Source: Apoda limacodes (Eukaryota > Arthropoda > Insecta > Lepidoptera > Limacodidae). From it: a DNA stretch of 64,000 nucleotides. A program made the translations under genes and the position numbers. Of this stretch, positions 22,918 to 30,764 are shown one piece after another. The stretch covers positions 372,001 to 436,000 of the forward strand of contig OX291545.1 in NCBI GenBank assembly GCA_946406115.1, written 5' to 3'. Under the pieces are notes generated by a model. The model saw only the letters and a program-made list of their open reading frames with translations, did not search any database and was not told the DNA's origin. The first letter of the stretch is position 1; each line of letters begins with the position of its first letter.

Positions 22918-22939
22918 TTTTATTGTTATAACATTTATT
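22918..22939 (-). terminator. Poly(A) signals for the leftward gene group
   Basis: TTTATT occurs at 22918-22923 and 22934-22939, reading AATAAA twice on the reverse strand, about 130 bp after the last leftward stop codon. A forward AATAAA at 22907-22912 sits almost at the same place, so the two transcription units converge and end within about 40 bp. Confidence 0.55.
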
Positions 22940-23064
22940 GAATTTTCTTAATAAAAATACTTAAACTTAGTTAAGCAAAATACTTATACTTAGTTAATAT
23001 ATTTTAATACTTAATACTTATATTATACATTTGTACACAAATGAAAAAACTAAACTATTATATT

Positions 23065-23574
23065 TTAAACTAATTCAAGTATTTTATTTTTAACGTCCAC
23101 ATTTTCATTGCACCATTTCTTAATACAAATAACATTTTCCAGAGCACAATATTTTCTATGATTAAAACATTTGTTTTTTTGCCCTTTAGAATAGGTGCTT
23201 TACAAAGTAGGAAAATTAGGGCATCCCTTTTCTGCAATATCTTCAACATTACATTCTTTACAAAGTTCATTAATCCATAGGATTTTTTCTCTACCCTTCA
23301 AAAGCAAATATTGGTGTTTTAAAATTAGTTTGATAAGTTTTCTAAATTCTTGATAATCTATGTAACCGTCACTCCAATAAATACCGCGATTACTTTCTAA
23401 CCAAGATACATTTCTTTTTTCTTCCTTAGTCAAATAAGAAAAGGGATATGGTGGTTTTATTAGAAATACTTGAGTGTATTCTGAGGTAGCCAAGGCAAAT
23501 TCTTTTACAATAAATTTATTATGAGAATCCTTAAAGCCTTGTAAGTCTACGAAAATAGGTCCGGTAATATTCAT
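23065..23574 (-). pseudogene. Exonuclease-like conserved protein of the element, one stop
   Basis: The first 124 codons are open (23200-23574): IFVDLQGFKDSHNKFIVKE near the start, then GIYWSDGYIDYQEF and GREKILWINEL. A TAA at 23200-23202 interrupts it. The same frame then continues for another 44 codons with CFNHRKYCALENVICIKKW, a Cys/His-rich end in a pattern I have seen in similar proteins of related elements. The acidic residue after the first beta strand and the conserved end suggest a DEDD/RNase H-like exonuclease fold. This is a weak inference, since I cannot assign all active-site residues. Its ATG shares four bases (ATGA) with the stop of the capsid gene. Confidence 0.6.
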
Positions 23575-24782
23575 GATATTTTTTTCACTATACCGCTTAA
23601 GGGTTTGTATTCAAATATGCAATCGTTTAATAACAAACAATACGCAGAAGTTAGATTTGGTATATCTTTATCACTCTCTATTTCGATACGAACATCAACT
23701 GGGCCAGTTTTAAGTGTATCGTTCTGTCTTGAGCAATCTATAACGTATAACGGTACTTTATCTCTAAATTCTTTATAACTTAGCAAGGGTTCAGGACGTC
23801 GTCCGTAGTAAGACTGTTGGAATCTAGTGTATTGTTCATATAATAAAGCAAATTTATCCTCATCAAATCGAACATTAAGACCCTCATAGGGAAAATACAC
23901 TGAATTCAAAAATACTTTAACTTCTCTTATATTGCAGTGATCGAAGTGTGACATGTCTTTTTCTGATTTATTTTTTCGGTCTGTCTGAAATGCAATAACA
24001 GCATATCTCGGTTTTTCTATTTGTGAAGACGTTTTAATTACCCATGTATGTTTTGTTGTTTTTGGTAATAAGGGATATTCATACAAGTCCCAGTTTCGGA
24101 ATAACAAGTTGATTGAACGATCTTTTTCTAGATATTTTAATAGATTTAGTTTTTCTCGATCGGAAACTTTTACATGTGGAACACGCCAAACAATTTTTTT
24201 AACTATGATATCATCTATTACTTCTCCAGTGTTTAGTTTTATTGCGTTTAGATTAGTATTGCTGCGTAAAAGTATTAGCTAATGTCTACAATTCATTATT
24301 ATTTTATTATAATCCTCAGCAAATCCAAGCATTTTGTTCAGTGGTATAGATACTGCAAAATTCCCTGATCTTGTATTTTTTGTTCCATCTATATCCCAAC
24401 CCCATGCTTTCGAAATTTTTGATTCATTTTCATTCATAGACAAAAATGATTTTATAGTTGTTGTTATACCAGCATTTTTAATTCTATCTATTTCAACTCC
24501 GTTAAGTTCATAGCGAACATCTTGAAACAGAAATAAAATGGGGTTGTTAGTAAAATTAACGCTAGTAGCAACATCTTTTAGATCTCCTTTTTTAACGATG
24601 ACCATTCCTTCTAGGTATATTGTACTCGCTGATGGCAATACGTACAAGTCTTGTTGGTTGATAGGTATTCTTATTTCATCATTTTTATTAAAAGTAGTGA
24701 TATATGGCTTATACGAATGAATTTCCATGCTTTCTATAGTATTATCAAATACAATAGGTTGCGCTACGTTTAATACACTCAT
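23571..24782 (-). pseudogene. Major capsid protein (double jelly-roll, hexon-like), one stop
   Basis: A single frame of 403 codons from MSVLNVAQPIVFD to the TGA at 23571-23573, interrupted only by TAG at 24279-24281 (about codon 168). The N-terminal part has PSASTIYLEGMVIVKK and LFQDVRYELNGVEID, and the C-terminal part NIREVKVFLNSVYFPYEGLN, FALLYEQYTRFQ and VPLYVIDCSRQ. These blocks are typical of Polinton/adintovirus hexon-like capsid proteins, which form the outer shell as trimers. It lies between the 56-aa gene and the exonuclease-like gene and overlaps both neighbours by four bases. A single in-frame stop with no frameshift implies recent inactivation. Confidence 0.85.
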
Positions 24783-24949
24783 TTTAGTAATCCAATTAAT
24801 TTTAAAAAGTCTTTATTTTCAACACTTAATTTTTTTTTTAAGTTAGTAGATGTTAGTGACACAGGTGCTCTTTTGCGAATTACCTGTATCTTTCTGAGCT
24901 TCTTTGGTCGTGAAAAAGAATTTATATTAATTTGGTGAAAGTCTATCAT
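24779..24949 (-). CDS. 56-aa basic protein between penton and capsid genes
   Basis: An intact 56-codon frame (MIDFHQININSFSRPKK...) fits exactly between penton and capsid genes. Its ATG (24947-24949) overlaps the penton stop by four bases and its TGA (24779-24781) overlaps the capsid ATG in the same way. The product is strongly basic in the middle (SRPKKLRKIQVIRKRAP) and ends in a short amphipathic helix (FLKLIGLL). This composition suits a small DNA-binding core or capsid-cement protein, by analogy with basic core peptides of adenoviruses; I do not recognise a family. The exact fit between two overlaps is the main evidence that it is real. Confidence 0.7.
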   Translation of the reverse strand: MIDFHQININSFSRPKKLRKIQVIRKRAPVSLTSTNLKKKLSVENKDFLKLIGLLK

Positions 24950-25617
24950 TTTTTCTTCAGATGTAGGTACAGTAGTACCTCTTCTCCCCGAAAATTAACT
25001 AACTTGTTCTGTGAATCTAAAATTTTTATATTTACACTACTGATAGTCTTTTGATTAATCGGAAAATATATTATATTCTTTGGTACCTCAATAATTCTAT
25101 ATCCAGGCGGAACATGAGGTGCAAATTCATGGATTATGTGGCTTGGAATTCCATTAATGAAGGATCCACAGACAATATCACATTCAACTCGGACAACAGT
25201 GGTAGAAAGAATACTGACTGGGATCTGTGATTCATGAAATTTATTCTTTTGTAATGTTTTTTTATTGTATCCGAGAATACTCCCAATAGAATTTTCTTTT
25301 TCAAAATGAATGTCTTTAGAGCAACAAATTACAGTACGTAAAGTATTATTGTTACAAGTTAAACTAAAGGTGCTGCTTCTAATGTTTTTCTTTATAAAGT
25401 CACAAATGTCCTGTAGTTCATAAGATCCTTCAGGAATTTCAATCACTTCATTATCACCATAATGAAATTTATTATTTTTACTTTCAACGTTTGGAATAGA
25501 GTTAAAAGTAGAAAAGTATAAAAGACCACATTCGTAATCTCCGTCTAACTGTAGAGCAGGAGAATAACAAGTATTTAAGCTTGATGTGAATCCAGATATT
25601 GACAGCGTGAAAGACAT
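24946..25617 (-). CDS. Penton-like minor capsid protein
   Basis: An intact 223-aa frame. Diagnostic stretches include PEGSYELQDICDFIKKNI, SIGSILGYN, CDIVCGSFINGIPSHIIHEF and the final VNFRGEEVLLYLHLKK. These are characteristic of the single jelly-roll penton proteins of Polintons/adintoviruses, which form pentamers at the capsid vertices. The length is about usual for the family. It starts 35 bp after the protease stop and its TGA (24946-24948) overlaps the next ATG. No damage is visible. Confidence 0.85.
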   Translation of the reverse strand: MSFTLSISGFTSSLNTCYSPALQLDGDYECGLLYFSTFNSIPNVESKNNKFHYGDNEVIEIPEGSYELQDICDFIKKNIRSSTFSLTCNNNTLRTVICCSKDIHFEKENSIGSILGYNKKTLQKNKFHESQIPVSILSTTVVRVECDIVCGSFINGIPSHIIHEFAPHVPPGYRIIEVPKNIIYFPINQKTISSVNIKILDSQNKLVNFRGEEVLLYLHLKKK

Positions 25618-25652
25618 GATTAAAATGGTTTATTTTATTGAATTATCTTAAT

Positions 25653-26045
25653 TTATTCTTTTGAATGCCAAAAATTGTTCAAATATTTTATACACAAGTG
25701 ACCACAATTAGCAGTATTAAAGTTCTGATATACATTGTAATTGTAATAAACATTAGACAAATTTAAATAGGACAGTAACTCTTGGGGTGGTCTTAGATTT
25801 CCAAAACTATTGAAGTACTCACAGTAGTTGTTAATTTTTATATAGGCTACCCAGTGCGTTCCAGGATTCTTAGAGTTATCCAAATTGACAATCGCACACT
25901 CAATATCTTTAGGTTTTTTTGGTAAAGCATCTTTCATGAATACTCCTCGAAAATACGGTATATCATTAGTGTGCTTTAAAATATCTACATTCGTTAAAGC
26001 ACGTCTAGGTAGCCTCCTAGTTAGTTTTTTGCTGATTTTAAACAT
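25653..26045 (-). CDS. Adenain-like cysteine protease (capsid maturation)
   Basis: An intact 130-aa frame. H64 lies in NPGTHWVAY, Q107 in NVYQNFN and C114 in TANCGHLC, the histidine, oxyanion glutamine and nucleophilic cysteine of adenovirus-type/Ulp1-like proteases. In relatives the acidic member follows in a YF-D-SFG-like block; here that position reads YFNSFG, with Asn79, so the triad may be impaired or use nearby Glu76. The role is cleaving capsid precursors during maturation. Its ATG lies inside the end of the PLA2/pX gene (25-bp overlap, different frame). Confidence 0.85.
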   Translation of the reverse strand: MFKISKKLTRRLPRRALTNVDILKHTNDIPYFRGVFMKDALPKKPKDIECAIVNLDNSKNPGTHWVAYIKINNYCEYFNSFGNLRPPQELLSYLNLSNVYYNYNVYQNFNTANCGHLCIKYLNNFWHSKE

Positions 26046-26761
26046 AATCCGTTACCTTTATAAGGTTTGATGTAGAGACCTTTTCCTAACGCAATAGATT
26101 CCATCATTTTGTTATGACGCTGTGACTCTTCAAGGTTTTGCTTTGCTGATTTATAGCTATTCACTGCTTTAGCAATACCTGCAGCTCCTCCAGCTAAAGA
26201 CCCTAATGCAGATAAGCCAGCAAAAATTGGTATAAGTGGTAGAATCCCTCCAGTTTTTGGTATTGGTATAAGACGGGGTAAGCAAACATTTTTATTTTTA
26301 AATAATTTTTTTGCAGTCAAGTAGGCTATCTTTATAGCAGTATTGTTATCTTTTGGCTTGCGGTTTTTCATATAATGACGGATTTTAGACACGACTGACT
26401 TAAAAGATTTAACTCCAGCACCATTTTTTAATTTAGTTTTCATAACTTTGCTTACGAGCCAAGATGCTAATTTTTCTCCGGTTCTAGTATTTTTTGACTT
26501 CATTCTTTGTTTTGCCATATTCAGAAGCGCAAAGTCAGCTTTATGACGATCTTCTAAATTACGATGTTCGGAATATGCTATATCGTGACGCTTACAAGCC
26601 TCGTCTAATTCGTTTATCCCTGTGTCACCTCGAGCCAATCTTTCTTGTAGTCTTGTACCAGGACCACAATTATTATATCCTGGTAAATGAAGTTCAAATG
26701 GTAAATTGTTTACTATATTATTAACAAGTCCTCCACCGTTCATCACTGAAAATAAATACAT
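26021..26761 (-). CDS. PLA2 / pX-like fusion protein
   Basis: An intact 246-aa frame. Residues 27-60 carry a phospholipase A2 motif of the parvovirus type: a calcium loop PGYNNCGPGT and the catalytic pair in DEACKRHDIAY (H59, D60). The middle is basic. Residues 171-200 form a hydrophobic Gly/Ala-rich segment (GILPLIPIFAGLSALGSLAG), and the end GLYIKPYKGNGL resembles the C-terminus of adenovirus pX/pVI-type membrane-active peptides. In such viruses this kind of protein helps particles leave the endosome. A second possible start is M7 (MNGGG). It heads the block PLA2/pX-protease-penton-56 aa-capsid-exonuclease. Confidence 0.85.
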   Translation of the reverse strand: MYLFSVMNGGGLVNNIVNNLPFELHLPGYNNCGPGTRLQERLARGDTGINELDEACKRHDIAYSEHRNLEDRHKADFALLNMAKQRMKSKNTRTGEKLASWLVSKVMKTKLKNGAGVKSFKSVVSKIRHYMKNRKPKDNNTAIKIAYLTAKKLFKNKNVCLPRLIPIPKTGGILPLIPIFAGLSALGSLAGGAAGIAKAVNSYKSAKQNLEESQRHNKMMESIALGKGLYIKPYKGNGLCLKSAKN

Positions 26762-26842
26762 GGTTGAATATCTTACAATTATAAAGTATTTATAAGTTAA
26801 AAGTAAACACTATACAATAGACATTTCGTTAATCCAACTATT

Positions 26843-27728
26843 TTACTTTTCATTGAGTCCTAACCATTTTACAAATAATTTATTTCCTTTCTTTCTTATC
26901 ACTCTTTCAATTAAATAAATTTTTGGATGTTTAGTTTTTTGCAACTCTTGTTCGTAAAAGGATCCGAGTATTATTTGATTTCTTTGATCATTAATGTGAT
27001 AAGTTACTGGGTAAGTATTATTAACTTTTGTTATGGTAAATAGTTCAGAAGGCCAGTTAGGTGTATACCCCTTTTTGAAATTTTCTTTATATTTGCTAAT
27101 CCGAACACAGTCACCTACTTTTAATTTTGATTTTCTTAAGTACTGAGGTGTTTCATTCCTCTTTATGTTATTCATAACGACGGTTTGGTTATCACATGTT
27201 ACATTTATTGGTTTAAATTTTATGGTTCGATGGACAGTATCATTATATGATGACAAAGCATCGTTCAAAGGTGATCCGATCCATTTGTTATTTCCAATTA
27301 AAGTAATATAATTTTGAATTCAGTGTTCTTATAAATCTTTCAACAATTGACGCCTTTTTCACAGAATATGTAGAATAGTGATTTATATTAAAAGTTGTTA
27401 TTATTTTCTTAAACACTTCATTGTAAAATTCTTTTCCCATATCTGTCTGAAGGTTAATAGGAATTCGACCACAATCCAAATTTTTTTTAAAAGCGTTTCC
27501 TACGTCACGTTTTGTTTTCGTTTTCAGAGGAACTCCCCACGAGAATTTTGAAAAGCAGTCAATAACAACTAAAATATATTTAAAACCTTTGTTCACTATT
27601 TCCATTTTCTGCATGTCAATTAAATCAGCTTACCATAAATCATCAATCCCTTTTAATATTACCGCCCTACGAATGAAGTGTTTTCTAGCTGATTTGTGAA
27701 GTTCACCAACTATGTCTTCTCTGTTCAT
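26843..27728 (-). pseudogene. Retroviral-type integrase with C-terminal chromodomain, broken
   Basis: The start is MNREDIVGELHKSARKHF at 27728, part of an N-terminal zinc-binding-like region. The core shows the first acidic residue in ADLIDM (about 27620), the second in LQTDMGKEF (about 27445) and the glutamate in ASIVERF (about 27340), the D,D-35-E layout. The C-terminus ends YLIERVIRKKGNKLFVKWLG, a chromodomain that may target certain chromatin. Breaks: TAA at 27630-27632 and a frameshift at about 27288-27268. In Polintons this enzyme inserts the linear genome through its TIRs. The ATG overlaps the presumed end of the upstream fibre-like gene by four bases. Confidence 0.88.
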
Positions 27729-28047
27729 AATTGTTTAGGTGCGGTTTTCTGTGATCCAACCTTTTTTAATTCTGATTTAATATCTAGCAACTGATTTTTA
27801 GGCTTTTTATAGCATTTATTTCGAGCAGGAAAGATTGTTTTCCACAATATTCTTTTAGTACATTATCTACATACTGCTTATTGACGGCTTCGTCAGGTAG
27901 CTGAGGTGTTTTGAGTCCTTTTATACTTGCTGATATTAAGTCTAAATCTCCATTAATAGACTTAAGAAATACTTTGTCAGTAATATCGAAAACTTCTGAC
28001 AAACGCAATCTTTTATGCACGTGATGACCAAACTTGTCAACATTCAT
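27725..28047 (-). pseudogene. Small fibre-like protein, one probable frameshift
   Basis: The frame from 28047 (MNVDKFGHHVHKRLRLSEV) is open for 87 codons. Its centre, KTPQLPDEAVNKQYVDNVL, looks like the repeat motif in phage tail-fibre and similar trimeric proteins. A Leu/Ile/Lys-rich end follows and could form a coiled coil. The frame stops at 27784, but the +1 frame continues from about 27800 with KKPKNQLLDIKSELKKV and stops at 27725-27727, overlapping the integrase ATG by four bases. A frameshift near 27800 therefore likely shortened it. Function is inferred: a capsid-surface or assembly role. Confidence 0.5.
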
Positions 28048-28163
28048 TGTTTAATAAATGTATCCCTAAATGGTTTGATTACAACTGAATGTTAATATAA
28101 AGTTCTCTGTATTATATTTGAATAAATCGTTAAGAATGCATGTAATACGTTACTTTTCATATT

Positions 28164-29181
28164 TTATTTGTTAATAATACCAGCTTCTTGCAACTCCTCT
28201 ACGATAGATATTATTTCATTGTCTAATCCACTGTTTCCTGCATCACGAGAAGATATTAAAAGTTTTAGTCTTTCAACTAACTCATTAGGGTCATCCCAAT
28301 ACATAAAATCAACATTTTTATTATATTTTTTTAAAATTGGTAACCCAGACCCTTGAGTAAGACTTTCGGTGCTTGTATATTGCTTAGATAACTTGAAAAG
28401 TGGTTTGATAATATTTAAGTACTTGCTTCCTTTATTACTTTTAATTGGTTTTTTAGGGTTGAAGTCACGCCTATGTGCATTTGTAATAGTTAAAATCTGT
28501 TTGTAACTGTTTAAGTCACTATTAGTGATTGTTTTTAAATCTGGTATTCTTTTAAATAATAATTCCATTAGACCTTCAGTTTTTTTGTAAGGCTTTCCAG
28601 AAACTAAAATTGTATTTTCTGTTTGGACAATTCGAGAATTACCTATCATCAGTTTACCACGTTAATTTCTAACACCAAATGGAATATCTTCCAATACTTT
28701 TACAGTTCCTTCTGAAGGTGGTGACCAATTATGTTGTGGACTTGAAATAGATTCAATTGTTTCGAATGAAGCGTCACTTGAAATGTTGGTTTCTTTATTA
28801 TTTGTATCGCTCATACTTTCTGAATCATCTTCATAGATATCGTCTTCATAATCATCAAAGTTCTTAAGAGTTTTATCAACTTTTTCACACTGTTCATCGG
28901 AATCTATTTCATATTCACTTCCACCCTGAAGATCAAAATCAAATTCAGTTTTCATATATTTTGCTTTTTTTCCCTGGGATAACGTCTTCATTGTAATTAG
29001 GTTTGATATTTTGTGTTACATTTCTTGATACCATTTTATGTAGTGGATCCGTTAAAGGTTTGAACACAGATTTAAGGACTTTATCATTTTCAGTTTGAAT
29101 ATTACGCAACTGCCTAACTTTTTTCTTAACAACGCTAGCAGATTTAATTATCTCTTTTTTGATATTTACTTGCGAATCCAT
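28164..29181 (-). pseudogene. DUF8207-like conserved protein of the element, broken
   Basis: Three pieces form one gene. The N-terminal part (28945-29181) is helical and basic (SASVVKKKVRQLRNI, FKPLTDPLHKMV). The middle (28662-28991) is very acidic and ends EDIPFGVRN. After a TAA (28662-28664) the same frame continues with MIGNSRIVQ, GLMELLFKRIPD, TNAHRRDFNPKK and FMYWDDPNELVERLKLL, then NEIISIVEELQEAGII. That C-terminal pattern matches what I remember as DUF8207, common in insect Polinton-like elements; the name is from memory. There is one frameshift in the 28945-28991 overlap and one stop. The function is unknown; its acidic centre and place between ATPase and integrase suggest a virion or packaging role. 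Confidence 0.65.
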
Positions 29182-29255
29182 TTTTCACAATAAGCTTTAC
29201 CAATGTTATAGACAACACTAAACACATATCAGAGTTTTTGTCGTTTATAAGAGTT

Positions 29256-29942
29256 TTAATCAAGAATGACAAAAGTATCAAACTTTTTTCTATAGCAACC
29301 TTTATTTTTTTCACAGTCTTTATTGATTACTATGAAATCATACGAAGTTTTCCAGATTTCCGAACACATATCACGTAATTGATTCCAATTCATATCTGTA
29401 CTGACATGTTCATCATAAACATGTCGTAAATTAATGTCATCTTGTTTAAACAAAATTATAAGATTTGCATTATCTCAAATTAATTGCTTAGGTACTTTAC
29501 TATATGTTTGATTCAAATAAAAGCAGTCTATACGCTTATGTCGCCCCATTGAGAAATAATCACGAATATTATTTTGATTTTCACAAGCAACATCGTCTTA
29601 AATAATTACTGAATCAGGTTTTGCACGATGAGGGCTTATAACGTCACTATTATCGTTATATTTCATTAATTGTACTTCTGGAACCTCATTTAACACTTTT
29701 TCTAAAAATATATATTTTGGTTGGTAAAGCGTTTTGGAATATAAATATATATTTTTATAGCATAAACCATTTTCACGCAAAAGAAGTCCAACTATTAGGT
29801 TTGTTTTTCCACAGTTAGATGGTCCGCAAATCAAACATCGAATCGAATTAGGTAATAGTTTACCATGACGTGATATGCCTAGATCAGATTCAGAACATAT
29901 TTTTTCTAAATGTAGCTTTAGTGGGTGATTTACAAATTTCAT
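29256..29942 (-). pseudogene. Packaging ATPase (FtsK/HerA type), two stops
   Basis: One frame of 228 codons starts MKFVNHPLKLHLEKIC. The Walker A loop is GPSNCGKT (residues 40-47) within CLICGPSNCGKTNLIVGLL. The Walker B region follows PDSVII at about residue 115, where TAA (29598-29600) interrupts it just before DD. A second stop, TGA, is at 29475-29477. Between and after them come DYFSMGRHKRIDCFYLNQTY, then LIILFKQDDINLRHVYDEHV, typical of the viral genome-packaging branch. It drives DNA into the capsid with ATP. It is the first leftward gene after the right TIR. There are no frameshifts, only two stop codons. Confidence 0.88.
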
Positions 29943-30267
29943 GATGTCTTGGTGAAAGAAGTTAATTATGCAATGAAATCTTTAATCGCTATGACTCCAT
30001 ATTTATATTAATTTGAGAGACATTGACACACAAGACTACCGAAAGATAAAAGAAAGGTAAGATTTTTATAATTGATTAATGAAATATTATTTGCCCGACA
30101 GTTGTAATAGGGTAAAACATTTTTCTACTAGAACAGAACAGAACAGAACGGTTTGTATATATTTGTAAGTTTATGTCTTCTTCTCTCGTAAAACGGAATG
30201 ATGCTCTCCAAAATACCTTGTTCATAGAGCTAGAAGAAGGTTGGTCGGTATGAAATACGTTAATCTC
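29943..30267. promoter_or_regulatory. Presumed promoter region of the leftward genes and inner right TIR
   Basis: No gene is visible. About 325 bp separate the ATPase start from the well-matched TIR, so any promoter of the first leftward gene should lie here. A GAACA run (AACAGAACAGAACAGAACGG) at about 30130-30151 and one inverted copy of the left-arm repeat motif (AGAAGGTTGGTC, about 30234) are present. No specific promoter box can be named. Confidence 0.35.
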
Positions 30268-30434
30268 TTTACATTCACCCAAATTGAAAATTTTACGTAA
30301 TCAATTTCAAAATGTTTATTGGGCATTCTGGCTCACTTTCCGCAGCGCAGATGCACGTAATCAATTCCAAAATGTTTATTGGGCATTCTGGCTCACTTTC
30401 CGCAGCGCAGATGCACGTAATTAATTCCAAAATG
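30268..30434 (-). repeat. Right terminal inverted repeat of the Polinton-like element
   Basis: This is the reverse complement of 13644-13810 with scattered mismatches. It contains 2.8 copies of the 60-bp unit, the outer ones ending AATTCCAAAATG at 30374 and 30434. Immediately after 30434 the sequence changes to the LINE-derived composite repeat. Confidence 0.85.
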
Positions 30435-30764
30435 TTAGAAAACCTCTGTATCTGGCGCTTCCTGCCCAAACGATAAACAACTCATAGGCAACTTAGGAGG
30501 GGTGATGGGTGCTCAAAATCGAGGGAAACCCCCACCTGATAGACGCTATGCACGAGGGGTGAGCGAGGTAGAGAAAAGGGGGGAGAGCCACTTGTCCTGA
30601 CCCGGGAAAGGGCCCTAGTTCTAATCCTTTCACTTTGAATTTGAAATAATTTGTTACTTAATGGGAAAAAACCAAATGTTTTAAATTTAAATTGTCAAAT
30701 GTTATTAAGATCCAGACATGTATAAATATTACCGGCGAGCTATTAGAACTTGTTGATTCAACAG
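30435..30764 (+). mobile_element. Second copy of the composite repeat, truncated
   Basis: Nearly identical to 8839-9176, including the join between the GC-rich part and the RT-derived part at about 30637. It ends at CAACAGTTTTTGG, inside the RT coding region. It abuts the right TIR with no spacer, so either the Polinton-like element inserted at its edge or one of the two was truncated by the other. Confidence 0.7.

Larger units (their letters stand above)
13644..30434. mobile_element. Polinton/Maverick (adintovirus-like) endogenous virus-like element
   Basis: Matching inverted repeats at 13644-13810 and 30268-30434 bound 16,791 bp. Inside are a family B DNA polymerase, retroviral-type integrase, packaging ATPase, adenain-like protease, double jelly-roll type capsid protein and penton-like protein, the hallmark set of Polintons. 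A PLA2/pX-like fusion is also seen in adintoviruses. Genes converge on about 22.9 kb from both ends. Several genes have stops or frameshifts, so this copy cannot work alone, though many small genes are intact. Outside the right TIR a LINE-derived composite repeat begins at once; outside the left TIR is a decayed Gypsy element. I could not find a matching 5-6 bp target duplication, so one edge may have been altered after insertion. Confidence 0.9.

Noticed and set aside
17943..29942. Bidnavirus or parvovirus origin, because of polymerase plus PLA2
   Set aside because: The integrase, packaging ATPase, adenain-like protease and hexon/penton-like genes together with TIRs fit Polinton/adintovirus-type elements instead.
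13638..30440. A 6-bp target duplication of the Polinton-like element
   Set aside because: The bases outside the TIRs (ending TACATA on the left, starting TTAGAA on the right) do not match.
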